Source: Ophiostoma sp. CBS 140.51 (Eukaryota > Ascomycota > Sordariomycetes > Ophiostomatales > Ophiostomataceae). From it: a DNA stretch of 64,000 bases. The position numbers and the translations under genes are program-made. The DNA lies in contig JANSLP010000100.1 in NCBI GenBank assembly GCA_029298735.1, positions 33,366 through 97,365 of the forward strand, given 5' to 3'. Of the stretch, positions 33,376-45,012 are shown piece after piece (the first letter of the stretch is position 1; each line of letters opens with the position of its first letter). Below the pieces are notes generated by a model that had not been told where the DNA came from, did not search any database, and was given only the letters and a program-made list of their open reading frames with translations.

Positions 33376-34754
33376 CCGGTGTTAATACCTGTGCCGCGCC
33401 CAGCTTTCAGCACGTTTTTATCTCCCAATTCTTAGACAAAAGCCCCTTGCCTTCAGCCGCGCCACGGACGTAACGCGCCTTGCGTGGCCCTACAATCTCT
33501 AATTTCCAGAATCTCACCAACCAAGCCAAACTCCAGGGCCTTAACTCCACCCCTACATCTTTCTTCCACAGCTTTCACTTGCTTTTGTTTGTTCTTTGTC
33601 CCACGAAAGCTCGATCCCATCTGTGCGGCTTAGCTTCACACTCTAAATTTTGTATGCCGGAAGGCTGCATGTTGGCTCCGTTTCAAGGACCTTGCCCATT
33701 CTTTCCTCTTTTTGTCCCTTTCTCCTTTTTCTGACAAATGCCCCCACAGTATCAGCACCAAAAAGCACGTCTTTTCAGTCATACACGGTCCAACATCTTT
33801 CCTTTCCCTTTCCTTTTCCTGTATCTTTTCCGTTTGCTTTTTATTTTGGCCCAGTTTGTTCCCCGTCTGGACCGTCTGACCCTGGTTCTGCCCAACGAGG
33901 CCCCGGCGGCCTGCCCATGCTGTCAGCGGAGGTCAGACCTAGCAAAAACAAGTAAAAAACGGAAAACTGGCCAATAACCACAACCAAATGACATAAGCCA
34001 TTGCCAACAAATTCACAGTCCATAACGCGCCAGTCATCATTGATCGACAAAGCTTCTCACTGATTGACTCCCAACGAACCTCCTTTTCCACTGGAGGATG
34101 ATGTGTCTCGTAGATTTTTGTTACATTTCCATAGCCTTTTTGTTCAAAGTTTTTTGTCTTTCTTAGTTAAACACAACAACTCAGTACACCGTTTCAGACA
34201 GCGTTTATATGAACGGAATATCGATGCTTATTTCCACTTGCCATGTACTGTTTTGTCCATCCCTCTGTCTCTCCAGCCGGTCGGGCCCCGGAACGTAGCA
34301 AGAACCGGACGACTGCCCAAAGCGTCTTCTGTAGCGTGAACGGCCGATCCTCTTGTTTCTTTGGTTTGCCTTTTCTTTCACGAGGGAAAACGGTAGGATG
34401 GAGTACTCCGTACGAGAATAACCAGGGGTAGCATAACGCAGATGAAAAAAAGGATGAAAGAAGAATTAAAAAAGAAAGGAAAATAGATGAGATCCACTAT
34501 GAGATCCTGTTTGCATGCAGTACCGAAAAGGAACCCCAGCGTGTATATAATAATAAGATGCAAGCCACCAAACGTTGTTGTTCGTATCTCGTGTCTTTTT
34601 GTCTTTTCTCTTCATTCCTTTCTTCAGCCATCCGACAGATCAAGTAGTCTGCTGACCATACTGCTTGTCCATACATAATAGACATTTGTTTGTCAACACA
34701 AGCTATCAACAGCAACAGGACAACCCTCGACTACCACCACCAACAACCGACATC

Positions 34755-36539
34755 ATGAGTGGCGACAGCACCCGCGTGCCGACGCCAGCCGGCACTTTGA
34801 CTGACCAGGAGAACAACATCACGAACAACCACCTCAACGTCAACAAGGAGGACCAGGTTGGCGGCGAGACGACCGACTACGACGAGAAGAAGGACGCCGC
34901 CGGCGATGCTACCAGCATTGACATAGAAAAGACCGAGGCCAATGCCGCAGCTGCCCCTGCTGCCGGTGTCAACTCAGATGGCGTGGCCGTCGACGAGAAC
35001 GGCGATGCCTACCCGACGGGCAGCAAGCTCATCTTCATCGTTGTGGCTCTTGTCCTGACCACCCTCCTCATTGCCATGGACATGACCATTGTGGCTACCG
35101 AGATCCCCAAGATCACTGATGAGTTCCACGGTCTCGACAAGGTCTCTTGGTACGGCGCCGCGTACTTTATGTGCGTTGGTGGCTCGCAGTCGACATGGGG
35201 TAAGATGTTCAAGTACTTCCCGCTCAAGACGACCTACCTCGTTGCTCTTGTTCTGTTCGAGGCCGGCAGTGCCCTGTGTGGCGCGTCGCCCAACGCTACC
35301 GCCCTGATTGTTGGCCGTGCTATTGCTGGTCTGAGCGCGTCCGGTCTCGTGTCTGGTGCCTACATTATCATCGGTTTCTCTGCTCCCCCGTCTACTCGTC
35401 CCCTCCTGACAAGTATCACGGGTGCCGCCTACGGTATCGCCTCTGTTATCGCCCCGCTTATTGGCGGCGCCTTTGCCGACCACGTCACCTGGCGTTGGGC
35501 TTTCTACATCAACCTCCCCATCGGTGCCGTCTCTGGTCTTCTGTTCCTCATTTTCTTCAAGACTCCCAATGCCTCGCGACCCAAGTCTGCTACGCTCTCT
35601 GAGAAGGTCTGGCACACTGACCCTCTCGGTGCCGCTCTGCTCATGGGCGCCATTATCTGCTTCATCCTGGGCCTCCAATGGGGTGGTCAGACCAAAGAAT
35701 GGTCCAGCGGCAGCGTCATCGGTGTCCTCGTTGCCTTTGGTGTCATTCTCATCATCTTTGCCGGTTGGCAGATCTTCCAGGGCGAGCGTGCCATGATGAC
35801 TCCTCGTCTGCTGCGCCAGCGCTCTGTGTGGGTCTCGTCACTGTTCTCGTTTAACTTTGCTGGTGGCTACTTCTTGATTGTGTACTTCCTCCCCGTCTAC
35901 TTCCAGAGTATTGATGGTGTCAGCCCTACGGCGTCAGGTGTTCGCAACCTGCCCATCATTATTGCTGTCACTATTGCCACGATCTCTTCTGGTGTCTTGA
36001 TGGCCAAGACTGGCCGCGTTGCTGCCATGATGACTATTGGCGGTGTCCTCGCTACGATTGCCTCTGGCCTCCTGTACACTCTCAAGGTCGGCAGCAACTC
36101 GGGTCACTGGATCGGTTTCCAGGTCCTCGCCGGTCTCGGCTACGGCTTCTCCTTCCAGCTGCCCATCATCTACGCCCAGAGTGAGACCACCGCTGAGGAC
36201 ATGGCTGCCACTACTGCCATTGTTCTGTGCTTCCAGACTGTCGGTGGTGCTTTCTACGACTCGGCTGCCCAGTCGGCCTTTGTCAACACCATCATCCGCA
36301 AGCTAGCCATCTATGCTCCGGACCTGAACCCCGCCGTCGTCATCAACACGGGCAACACGCAGCTGCGCACAGTCTTTTCCGGTGCCGAACTCAGCGGCGT
36401 GCTTGCCTCGTACTCGAGAGGCATCCAGATTGCCTTCAGCCTGTCGATTGTTGGTGCTGGTACTGCTACCCTCATCGGCATGGCCTCCAGCTGGAGACGC
36501 ATCGGGCACAACCCCGATGCCATGGGTGGCGCTGCTTAA
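34755..36539 (+). CDS. MFS drug/toxin efflux pump of the 14-TM DHA2 type
   Basis: 594 residues. A hydrophilic acidic N-tail of about 88 residues (start at ATG 34755, after ACATC; the frame opens earlier at 34665 without similarity) precedes 14 apparent membrane segments. Family marks: [17 protein letters not shown] TM1 ([14 protein letters not shown], 107-120), [13 protein letters not shown] in loop 2-3, [11 protein letters not shown] in TM4, the antiporter motif C region [17 protein letters not shown] in TM5 with the central Gly-Pro replaced by Ala-Pro, and [15 protein letters not shown]2 proteins export drugs, fungal toxins and other hydrophobic compounds by proton antiport at the plasma membrane. 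No secondary-metabolite enzyme is nearby, so self-protection against an outside compound is as likely as export of an own product. Intronless. Confidence 0.93.
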   Translation: MSGDSTRVPTPAGTLTDQENNITNNHLNVNKEDQVGGETTDYDEKKDAAGDATSIDIEKTEANAAAAPAAGVNSDGVAVDENGDAYPTGSKLIFIVVALVLTTLLIAMDMTIVATEIPKITDEFHGLDKVSWYGAAYFMCVGGSQSTWGKMFKYFPLKTTYLVALVLFEAGSALCGASPNATALIVGRAIAGLSASGLVSGAYIIIGFSAPPSTRPLLTSITGAAYGIASVIAPLIGGAFADHVTWRWAFYINLPIGAVSGLLFLIFFKTPNASRPKSATLSEKVWHTDPLGAALLMGAIICFILGLQWGGQTKEWSSGSVIGVLVAFGVILIIFAGWQIFQGERAMMTPRLLRQRSVWVSSLFSFNFAGGYFLIVYFLPVYFQSIDGVSPTASGVRNLPIIIAVTIATISSGVLMAKTGRVAAMMTIGGVLATIASGLLYTLKVGSNSGHWIGFQVLAGLGYGFSFQLPIIYAQSETTAEDMAATTAIVLCFQTVGGAFYDSAAQSAFVNTIIRKLAIYAPDLNPAVVINTGNTQLRTVFSGAELSGVLASYSRGIQIAFSLSIVGAGTATLIGMASSWRRIGHNPDAMGGAA

Positions 36540-36978
36540 GTGCACCCCTCAAGACAACATTATATGGCTTTTGGCCCGTGTCCACTTACACATTCATGGC
36601 CATCCAATAGCCATCTTGACCCCACTCCCGTCCTATATCCATCGCATCTATCCATATACTCTAGACAGGCACCCTGCCTCGGATAATTTGGCTTATATTA
36701 TTATTTCCTTTTATTCATCAAAGCATTGTTGATTTTCACTTTTTATCATTATTTGGCAGCCTTTGATTTTTGGTTCCATAGAACTCTTCACTTTGTATTA
36801 ATTTTGTACTATTCTTTGACTGTTGTTTGCTTTTCCTGCTTCTATTATATCCATCGTATATTATATTCACAGTTAACAGAATAGACTTTTTTGACGACAA
36901 AACCAACGCTCTCTCCCCTGAATTTTTTGTGATTAAATGAATGCAAGTGTAACAAAGTATGAGACACGGAGTATTCAC
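36540..36978. terminator. 3' region between convergent efflux pump and siderophore transporter
   Basis: 439 bp, AT-rich, with both 3' UTRs; contains ACGGAGTATTC near 36967. No ORF. Confidence 0.35.
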
Positions 36979-38826
36979 TTAGAAAATGTTGCCCTTGGCC
37001 TGAGTGCCCTTCTCCTCCTCAACCTTCTTGAGGTTGATGTTGCGCCACAGAAGCACACTGAGGACAGTGGGGACCATGAAGACGGCACCGGCAATAACCA
37101 TCTTGTGCATGACGCTGGCGTAAGCCTCAATGATGGCGTTGCGGATAGGGCTGCCGACAGGGTAGCTAAGCTGGACAACGAGCGAGTCGTAAATCTCCGA
37201 GGTCAAGTTCTTGGAGTCGGCGGGCAGAGCATTGTACATGGCCTTGGGGAGCTCATTGGTCCAGAGGGCACCGGCAATGGTCTCGCCGATGGAGGCACCA
37301 ATGGAACCGAACAGACCGTAGATGGCAAGCACGACGGCAACTTCCTGGTGAGACACAGGAGCCATAACGGCCATCTGCGAGCACAGCGAGAGGAAGCCAG
37401 AGCCGAAACCGTTGAGGAGCTGACCGCAAACCAGGAGACCAGTGGAGGTGTCCGGGCGACGGAACTTGATGAGCAGACCAGTGGCGATGATCATGAAGGG
37501 CAGGCCAATGGCACCAATGTACTTATAGTTGCCAGTGTAGCGAGCCGCGTAACCGATAAAGGGCGACAGGAAAGCGGCACCGAGCGAGAAGCCGTTGAGG
37601 ATGTAGCCCGAAGTGGTGATGGACTGGTTGTTGACGACCTGCAGGTACGAGCCGTAGTAGGTATCCCAGCAGTAGATGGAGGTGAACATGAAGCCATAGA
37701 CGAGCGAGCCACCCAGGATGGTGCGGTCGGTCAGGTAGTTCCAGGGCAGGAACTGGACGGGAGCAAACATCTTCTCCCAGACGGCGAAGAGACCCAGGCA
37801 GACACCGCCGACAATGAACATGGCAATGATGTAGCCCGTCTTCCAGCCGTTGGGGGCCGAGGTAGCGAGCGAGAACGGCAGGAGAATCAGCGAGAAACCG
37901 GCCGAGGACAGCAAAAGGCCGACGACATCAAACTGGACAACATAGTGCTTGGTCGACTCCCAAAAGGTACGGTTGTGGTCCTTGACCGGGTAGACACCAA
38001 GGCGCTTAGCCTTCTGCGCCTGCAGGATGAAGACAATAAGGATGGGCACCGAGAAGCCGACCAGGATAATGGCCCACGAGCCGAACGCCCAGCGGAAGTT
38101 CAGGTTGTCGTAGTAGAGCTGCGAGATCTTGGAACCGGCAAAGACGGTGGCGATGGTGGGCGTCTGGTTAAGGCCGAAAATGAGCAGACGGTTCTTGAGA
38201 GTCGTCATATCAGCGACAACGACGTTCAGGATGTACAGAAGGCCCAGGTAGGCGACCCAGTACAGAGTCTGGGCGGCAGCGTAGGTCTCGACGTTCTTGC
38301 AGGCAGCCTTCATAATCTGGCCGATGGTTAGGAGCAGAAGCATGAAGCAGAAGCCCTCAACACGGCCCCAAACGTCGATAATCTTGGCGATCGTAAGCGA
38401 AGAGACACCGCCGATAATCGTGGACACGATACCGATGGTGGCGAGCAGGCCGTGGGCGTCGAACTCGGAGGTAACGTAGGCCGACAGGTTGCCCTGAATG
38501 CTGGACTGCATGGCGAGAATGAAGTTCATAAGGTAGATCCTGCGAGTGTTAGCAAATATCACGAGATGCATTTGATTCATTTGATTTATTCTTGACCGTC
38601 GCACTTACAGAATGAACATGATAATCACCGTGCGCTTGGACCAGACCTGCGTAATGGCCTCGACCTGCTGCACACCCTCCTGCTTGAAGGCATTGTCGTT
38701 CTCGTGCGTGCCCTTCTCGTCGGTGCCATTGAACCCGTGGACGGCCTCGGTGTCGACCTGAGCGATCGACTTCTCGACATCGGGCGTGCCCACGGCGGGG
38801 TGCTGGTTGACTTCGTTGGCAGACAT
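36979..38826 (-). CDS. Siderophore-iron transporter of the SIT/ARN family, two exons
   Basis: Exons 38609-38826 and 36979-38539, intron 69 bp (GTAAGT...CAG); 592 residues. Splicing joins VIIMFIL to IYLMNFILAMQSSIQGNLSAYVTSEF, giving the conserved TM1 and first loop of fungal siderophore-iron:proton symporters. Fourteen TM segments are apparent; SSLTIAKIIDVWGRVEGF (loop 2-3) is a strong SIT signature, and FAPVQFLPWNYLTDRTILGGS and YYGSYLQVVNNQSITTSGYI mark the second half. The hydrophilic N-tail (about 68 residues) is Glu/Asp/Asn-rich. It imports ferric siderophores across the plasma membrane. No siderophore synthetase is nearby, so uptake of xenosiderophores or of a siderophore made elsewhere is likely. 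Two perfect iron-GATA-factor consensus sites lie 1.5 kb upstream. Confidence 0.94.
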
Positions 38827-40338
38827 TTTGCCTGGCGACTTGAAGCAACAAAAAGGGCAGGGACAGTATAAACAAAAAGAACGAGAAGGGAAGGAAAGGA
38901 AGGGCAGAAGAAGTCGATATTAAGTGCACTCCGAGGAATGAAGACTTGAGCTTCGCTTGCTTGTCCAGCTTCTCTTTTTTATTCCAAGATCAGATCGGCA
39001 ACGCAGGTCAGATTATATACAAGTCGGGGTCTACCGTGCTAAGGCGTCAAGACAAGCAAACTTTTGTTGACTAACGACGTCTCTTCCCGAATATACAAAG
39101 TACAAAGTACGCACCTACACACGTATGGAGTGATGGAGTACGATTATGGATTATGAGTAGTAGTATCTAGTGCGTCTTAGGACCACCCGCAGGGTCCACG
39201 GCTTTAGAGATGGGAGAGTGGAGATGGTCCTGGCCCCCTTCACGGGTAACCCCCTGTCAATGGTGGGATAGATGGTCGGCTGACTGGACTGTCGCGACGC
39301 GACAAGGTGTGTCAAAGAAATCTACAGGTCGGGAGAAAAAAAAAGAGCAAAAATCAGCGACAGATGAACCATGCAAGCGAGCGTGGTGGCGAGCAGTCTC
39401 GATTCCCGACTCAAAGTCTTGGATCGACAATCTTTTTGCACGCGGCCAGAGTCGGCCAAGCAGCGGGCCACGCGCCGAATGGGGGCAAAGCTCCAGTTTG
39501 GAGGGACAGGGTCAGCAACGTGGGTGAGAGAGAACACACACAGAAGATCATACAAGCAGAAAAAAAGGTACAAGACGAGAAGTCTACGGAGTGACAAGAC
39601 AGATCGAGGACGACGTCGGAGCATCTAGGACGTGCATCGAGAGGGTCTACGTCGTTGTGTGTCCATCCGGAGTCTGCTTCGAGACCAATTTGTCTATTTC
39701 GAGACATTTCAACGGGGGTCACGTTTTTCCTGCAATTTTCCACGTTGCTTTTACGTCGTTTTTCAACATCTTGACATGTTTTGCCGCGACTTGTCGTCCT
39801 TTTCTTCGCGTGTTTCTCTATCTTGGCGGGTCTCGATGGGGGTTCTTGAGCGTTCTGGGGGTTATAGAAAAGTCACATGGCGATAGGCTCTGATAGCTTA
39901 TGGCCTTTTTCTGGTCTTTTTACCTTTTTGCTGTTTTTCCCATCTTTTTTCTCTGATCTGCTTCCCCTTCTTCTCTCGCTTTCTCACCAAAATGGCACTC
40001 CCCATGCTCTGTGCTGCTCTTTTTCCTCTTTTTCGTGGCCTGCCCGCAATAACCGGAGATGGCGTGCCATCCACGGGCGTGGGATGGTTTGAGAGTGGAC
40101 TGCAAGAGTGGACGCCAACTGGTTGCAGTGGCCGGTGTGGAACTGAACTGGACTGGCTCAATTGAGTTGGCGCCAAATACTACCCAAGCGTTGTCGATCC
40201 GACCCTTTTTTTTCAGTGATGTTATCCTCCTGTTTGGCTCATTGCTGCGCTGGTAGTGGCCTTTGGCGGCCTCTTATTTGTCCTTTCGTCCCTGGAACCA
40301 GTGAGGTTACTCTGGTTCTTTCTCTTGCCAAGTGGGGA

Positions 40339-40365
40339 ATCTGATAACTTTACTCCATCTGATAA
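40339..40365 (+). promoter_or_regulatory. Pair of ATCWGATAA sites (SreA/SRE/Fep1-type iron GATA factor)
   Basis: ATCTGATAA at 40339-40347 and again at 40357-40365, same strand, 18 bp start to start. ATCWGATAA is the established consensus of the fungal iron-responsive GATA repressors that control siderophore genes. They lie 1.51 kb upstream of the siderophore transporter start. Confidence 0.55.
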
Positions 40366-41147
40366 AAATTTTCATGCCCAGGCTTTTCGTCGGTCTTTGG
40401 CCTGATTTGATTTTTTTGTTTTCGTCCCTCACTTTTCGTTTTGTCATGTCTAAAGAAAAGGCCAAGTCTTTACTTCGGTAAATCATCGAACTTCGGTTCG
40501 GGACCAGGCTGGCTGGAGCAATCAATTATCAATTGCCGTCCGTGTGTGGATGTTGATTTTCTTCCCCTCGTACCTGGTAACCTTTTTTTCACCCGTATTC
40601 CACTATTGTTCATGTGCGCTACTTTTTCCTCCCTATGGTTATCAATCTTATCCGGGTCCGTGGTATCCCCATCTGGACAAGGGCAACCCAGACCCGACTC
40701 AAAACCAGGAAAAGAGGCGCCTGCAGATGCAGACCGATGCAAACACCTGCAAGCACCTTCCTTCCTGGAGCTCTTCTCTGATCTGTAAGGCACGGGTTCC
40801 ACGGCAAGGCCAGAAGGAAGAAATGACGAATAGGGGAAAAAGGAAGGAAAACAAGCGCACGAAAAGAATCACATCAAACACAAAGAGAGCAGCCGTTTTT
40901 TTTCGAGTGCCTCCGGTGCCGGCTAACAGGGTCACAGCGCTAAGCGGGCTCTAGTGTTTGCGCTTGTGAAGGGTTGTGGGTGTCGTTGAAGTGTCAAAGT
41001 GTAGGGATGTTGACGAAGACATGGTCCGACAACCTTTTCATTCCTTCATCCTTCGTTTCTTTTTCATCTGCCATTGTCCTAGCACACATCGAAACATCCT
41101 CCATTGCCCCCATTTCTCGGAACTTTTATTTTCTTTGCTTTTTATTC

Positions 41148-41186
41148 GCACTTGCACTTGCACTTGCACTTGCACTTGCACTTGCA
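41148..41186 (+). repeat. Hexanucleotide microsatellite (GCACTT)6.5
   Basis: Six perfect tandem GCACTT units plus GCA. Confidence 0.95.
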
Positions 41187-42420
41187 GTTTTCTTCACGCC
41201 GAGTTATGCCCATTGCATGCTAGACTGTCTGGGCAGACGTTCCCAAGACGGCATGGCTTGCGGCAGAAAGTAGGTACATACATACACACAAGTATGTTTT
41301 CTTTTTCGTGGACTTTAGATGTATTCGTATTGCTCCCTCGATTTGGCCGAGCGCAGTTTTGCGGCTGCCGGGAAGGACTGCAGGGCGCCCAGAGAAGTTG
41401 ATTCCAAAGAGCCTCAAGTGGGCGTGGTGTGTGCACGGTTTGTGTGTGTGTGGACACTCAGTTGAAAAGCACTTTCCTCTTCTGTGCAAATTATGTACAA
41501 AAACTCTTGCAAGTACACACGCGACTGGGAAAAGTGAGCCTGAAAGTCGGTTCGATGTAGAATATGCATCATATGCATCATCTAGAACACGTAAGGAACA
41601 CGCGTTGAACGACGACGGCAAAAAGCCGTTCTTGACTAAAACGGGGAGATCCATGTGTGCTCCGTTGATTCGGAGGAACTGTCGAAATTACGGCTGGCAT
41701 AATAAAGGAACAAGGTCCATGCTTCTGTTTGTGTCCTTTTTGTGTCCTTATTCCCACTACTATGCCATTTGGAAGGAACAGAATGACATGACAGATGACA
41801 TGAGAGGAGATGGATGGAGCAACATGCTAGGCGATATGAGAGGACCACAGGCGCGAAAAAAGAAAAACTTTAAAAAAAAAATCCAAATCAGATGCAACGC
41901 TGGTAGCAAGACCTGGACCAAGACCCAAGGCGAGGCCACACGGACAACAACCCTGCTAAGCAAAGCGGGAAGCAAGCCAAGACGTCCAAGACTTCCAAGA
42001 TGTCAGAGAAAAGGCAAAAAGACCCCCACGAGACAATGTCCACATCATCCTTTGCCCGTCGCATTGAAGCAAGGCCAAGCGGCGTTGGGGTGCAACAAGG
42101 CAAAACTGCAGGGATCAGTAATGCAGTGATGCGAGCAAGATTATCTTTGTGTCTCGTTGCCTCCTTCCGCACCGGAGGGCAAGTATGGCAACAAAGGGGA
42201 TGAACCAAAATGAACTTTGAGAAGCGAGAGTGCTCGCGTGTCTCAGTCTTACACGTGGAGCAATGTCAAGCAACAAGGACAAGGACAAGGACATTATGGA
42301 ATTTTCCGTCTGTCTGACTCGATTTCGCTATCTGATTGATCTAATCTAATCACTCTCAAAAAGAAGGTCGATCTGTCGTGTCTTTGTACCCACTATAGGA
42401 TACACACAACACAAATCGAT

Positions 42421-44191
42421 CTACACTTCTTCAACCTGCTCGACGCCACCTGCCTGTACCTCTTTACCTTCAGTCTCCAATCTGTGTACCGCGACAGCCG
42501 TGACACCCGCCGTATGTGCCGTCTCGTACCGCCGACGAGCCGCTCTCGCCCACACCGGCGCACCTGCATCGAACAGCAAATCCATATCCTCGAGCGTCAC
42601 ACCCTTTGTTTCGGGCACAAGGAAGTACGTGAAAATGAATCCGACGACAATCCACGCCGCATAGAATAGGTACGTACCATACTGGATGGTGTTGACCATG
42701 TACGGCAGACTGTATACGACAACAAACTGGCCCAGGTACTGCGTGCTCGTTGGGAACATCATGGCAAAGCTGCGGATGCGCGTGGGGAAGACTTCGGCAG
42801 CAAAGATCCACGGAATTGAGGTCCAGCTGGCGCTGTTTGCAATGATATAGATATAGATCATGGCCAATGCGGCTTGGCCACCGGGACTACCACCACCAAC
42901 TTGGGCCGTGGCTGGCTCGTTGCCGACAATCTTGGCGAACGCACCAACATAGAACATGCAGACGGCCATAACGGCGGCGCCGATGAGCATAGGCGGACGA
43001 CGACCGAAACGGTCGACGATGAAGAAGGAGAACAGAATGCTGCTAACCATTTTGACGATGCCATAGACACCCGTGGCAAGCAGAGCGACTTCCGTCGTCG
43101 AGTAGCCGAGCTCCTCGAAGATGATGGGACTGAAATAGTTGACGGCGTTGATTCCTGTCAGCTGTTGCAGCATCATGAGGGAGATAGACAACAGAACACG
43201 GTTGCGGACACCAGGCGCACTGAGCTCCCGCCAGAGCTGGCGATGTTCACGGAGGACCCCTGTGGGGCGGCGGTAACGGCCCGCCGAAGACGGCCCCACA
43301 TTTCCCGTTCCCGTCCCGCCGACATTGACGTCGAGCTCCTGCTCAATTGAGATGCTGGCCTGCGCCTCGGCCAACTCGGACTGGACGAGTGCGTGGTCTT
43401 CTGGCAGGTTGCGCACCCAGGCGAGTGCCTTGCGGGCGTCGTCGGTACGACCCTTGGTGAGCAACCAGCGTGGTGACTCAATCATAAAGGGAATGCTTAT
43501 GATGCATAGCACAGACGGGATGAACTGCAGCGCAAATGGGATTCGCCACTGTGCGCTGCTGTTCTTTCCGGGAAGGTTGCGGACGACGCCATAATTGACC
43601 CAGAAGCCAATCACTAGAAAGACCTGGACCATGATCTCAAAGATGGCGACGAGTCGGCCGCGGATGGCATTGGGGGCGAACTCGGCAATATAGATGGGCA
43701 AGACGAGCATGGCACTGCCGACAGCAAGGCCTGTCAGGGCACGACCAGTGTAGAGCATGGCGACATGAGGGAACAGCTCGAGAATGCTGCCGACAACCAT
43801 GGTGGACATGGCGGCCATCAGTGCAGGCTTGCGGCCAATGCCCAGAAAGGCGCCGGCAAAGTAGCCGAAGATGGCGCCAAAGAAAGCACCAGCCTGGAAG
43901 GTGGTGACAATGTTCGACTTGAGCCCGGCGAGTGCCTTGGCTGATTCGGCAGTATCAAGGCCGAAGGCGTGTTGGAAGGACGGCAGAGCAAGTGTGCCGC
44001 CGATAAAGCCGCCATCATATCCATAACATGCGGCAGCCTGGGCGTGTTAGCTGAAGTTCGAGTTGAATTTCTAGAGAAGGTATACTTACCCAAGATGCGG
44101 AAAAGGTCAGGACATAGGGCCGCCAGCCAAAGACCTCCTTAGGGAGGCCGCTGCTCTCTGGGACGGCAAACGGGTTGGTAAGGTACTTCAT
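42421..44191 (-). CDS. MFS sugar/quinate-type transporter, two exons
   Basis: Exons 44090-44191 and 42421-44037, intron 52 bp (GTAAGT...CAG); 572 residues. The first exon codes MKYLTNPFAVPESSGLPKEV and the rest of a short N-tail; splicing joins TFSASW to AACYGYDGGFIGGTLALPSF, the normal TM1 region of fungal sugar porters. Further marks: GIGRKPAL (loop 2-3), YIAEFAPNAIRGRL, PESPRWLLTKGR, QQLTGINAVNYFSPIIFEELG (TM7), DRFGRRPP, PETKGVTLEDMDLLFD. Twelve TM segments. The QQLTGINAVNYFSP and PETKG motifs place it with sugar/quinate porters, but the substrate cannot be assigned. It diverges from the lyase gene across 821 bp, the most compact divergent pair of the window, with a strong palindrome at the midpoint. 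Confidence 0.92.
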
Positions 44192-45012
44192 TGTGGCTGA
44201 TAGCAATGGAGATGATGGTACCAAGATGGGACAATGGAGACCAAGGGAAAGAGATGGGACGAGCGACGATCTCTGATGAGGACCGCGTCTTACTTATAGC
44301 GATGCAGGTGAATGCAAGTAAGAGACTCGTCGGGGGTCCCCATGGGGTATGCGTGTCGTCTGCAGGTAAGGGAAGCGAGGGTGAAATGGGTAATGGAGAA
44401 AAGCAGGATGGGAAAGGGGGGTATGGGAAACCCGAGTCAAACGCGCAATCCCTGCATCGTCGCCGACGGCCGTCAGGGTGTCAGAGAAGGGGAATTAGGA
44501 AACAGGACGAGGATCAGACGTTGTTTCCCCGGAGTCAGGCTTCCATGGAGTGGCTTTCCCCGGATTGTAGACGAAAAACTGGCATGCATTACGCCGCTAG
44601 TGTCGGCTGTCAGCGGCGTGCGGCAGGGGAAATGAGGAGAAATGTCTGGGGTTGGCTCACGCCGTCGGGAAGCCGTCGGAAACCCGATGGGCGTGAGACG
44701 ATACGCCAGATGATATGCCAGGATGCGTTAAAGTCGCCAACTCGGGGCCGTATCATGGAAAAGAAGTGCCATGGCTCCGAGAACGGATGCATTTAGAGAG
44801 GAACAAGATTATCCAGACCAACATTTAGACCAACATACTCTGTATATAACGCGACGCAAATTTCTTGGCTTCTTTTGTCTCTGTCTTTATGACGTTGATT
44901 ATTCCACATCCCTTTCTCCAACAAACTCATCTAAACTTCAACTCTACGACTTGCCTTCTTTTTCTCGACACCTCCCTTCTCACCTCCAACCACACACATA
45001 TAAACACACACA
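44192..45012. promoter_or_regulatory. Divergent promoter of transporter and lyase
   Basis: 821 bp. ACGCCGCT-N13-AGCGGCGT at 44591-44619 lies 400-428 bp from the transporter start and 394-422 bp from the lyase start. GGGGTCCCCATGGGG near 44334 is another GC palindrome, and CCGTCGG occurs twice near 44666-44682. The lyase leader near 44900-45012 is pyrimidine- then CA-rich. Confidence 0.55.
44591..44619. promoter_or_regulatory. Operator-like palindrome at the centre of a divergent promoter
   Basis: Perfect 8-bp arms ACGCCGCT / AGCGGCGT, 13-base spacer; the CCG and CGG triplets face outward as in everted Zn2Cys6 sites. Confidence 0.5.

Larger units (their letters stand above)
30245..34754. promoter_or_regulatory. 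4.5-kb divergent intergenic region between large regulator and efflux pump
   Basis: No ORF here resembles a protein. Contents: a 20-bp perfect palindrome-arm element at 30709-30728 and its reverse complement (19 of 20) at 33357-33375; a perfect tandem decamer CCCCAAATAG at 30849-30868; CTCTGGGGTC at 30625-30634; and long pyrimidine-rich stretches at about 33000-33300 and 33540-33860 reading toward the efflux pump, consistent with a long 5' leader. The 31000-32800 part is unremarkable. Confidence 0.5.
38827..42420. promoter_or_regulatory. 3.6-kb intergenic region upstream of the siderophore transporter
   Basis: No protein-like ORF. Holds the two ATCTGATAA sites (40339-40347, 40357-40365), a CTTGCA hexanucleotide repeat (41148-41186), CT-rich stretches at 39900-40030 and 41030-41180, and the 3' region of the second sugar transporter near 42300-42420. 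Confidence 0.5.

Noticed and set aside
36937..38331. 464-codon plus-strand frame
   Set aside because: Antisense shadow of the siderophore transporter.
34755..38826. Secondary-metabolite cluster suggested by adjacent efflux pump and siderophore transporter
   Set aside because: No NRPS, PKS, terpene synthase, P450 or acyltransferase on either side; the two genes are convergent and separately controlled by appearance.
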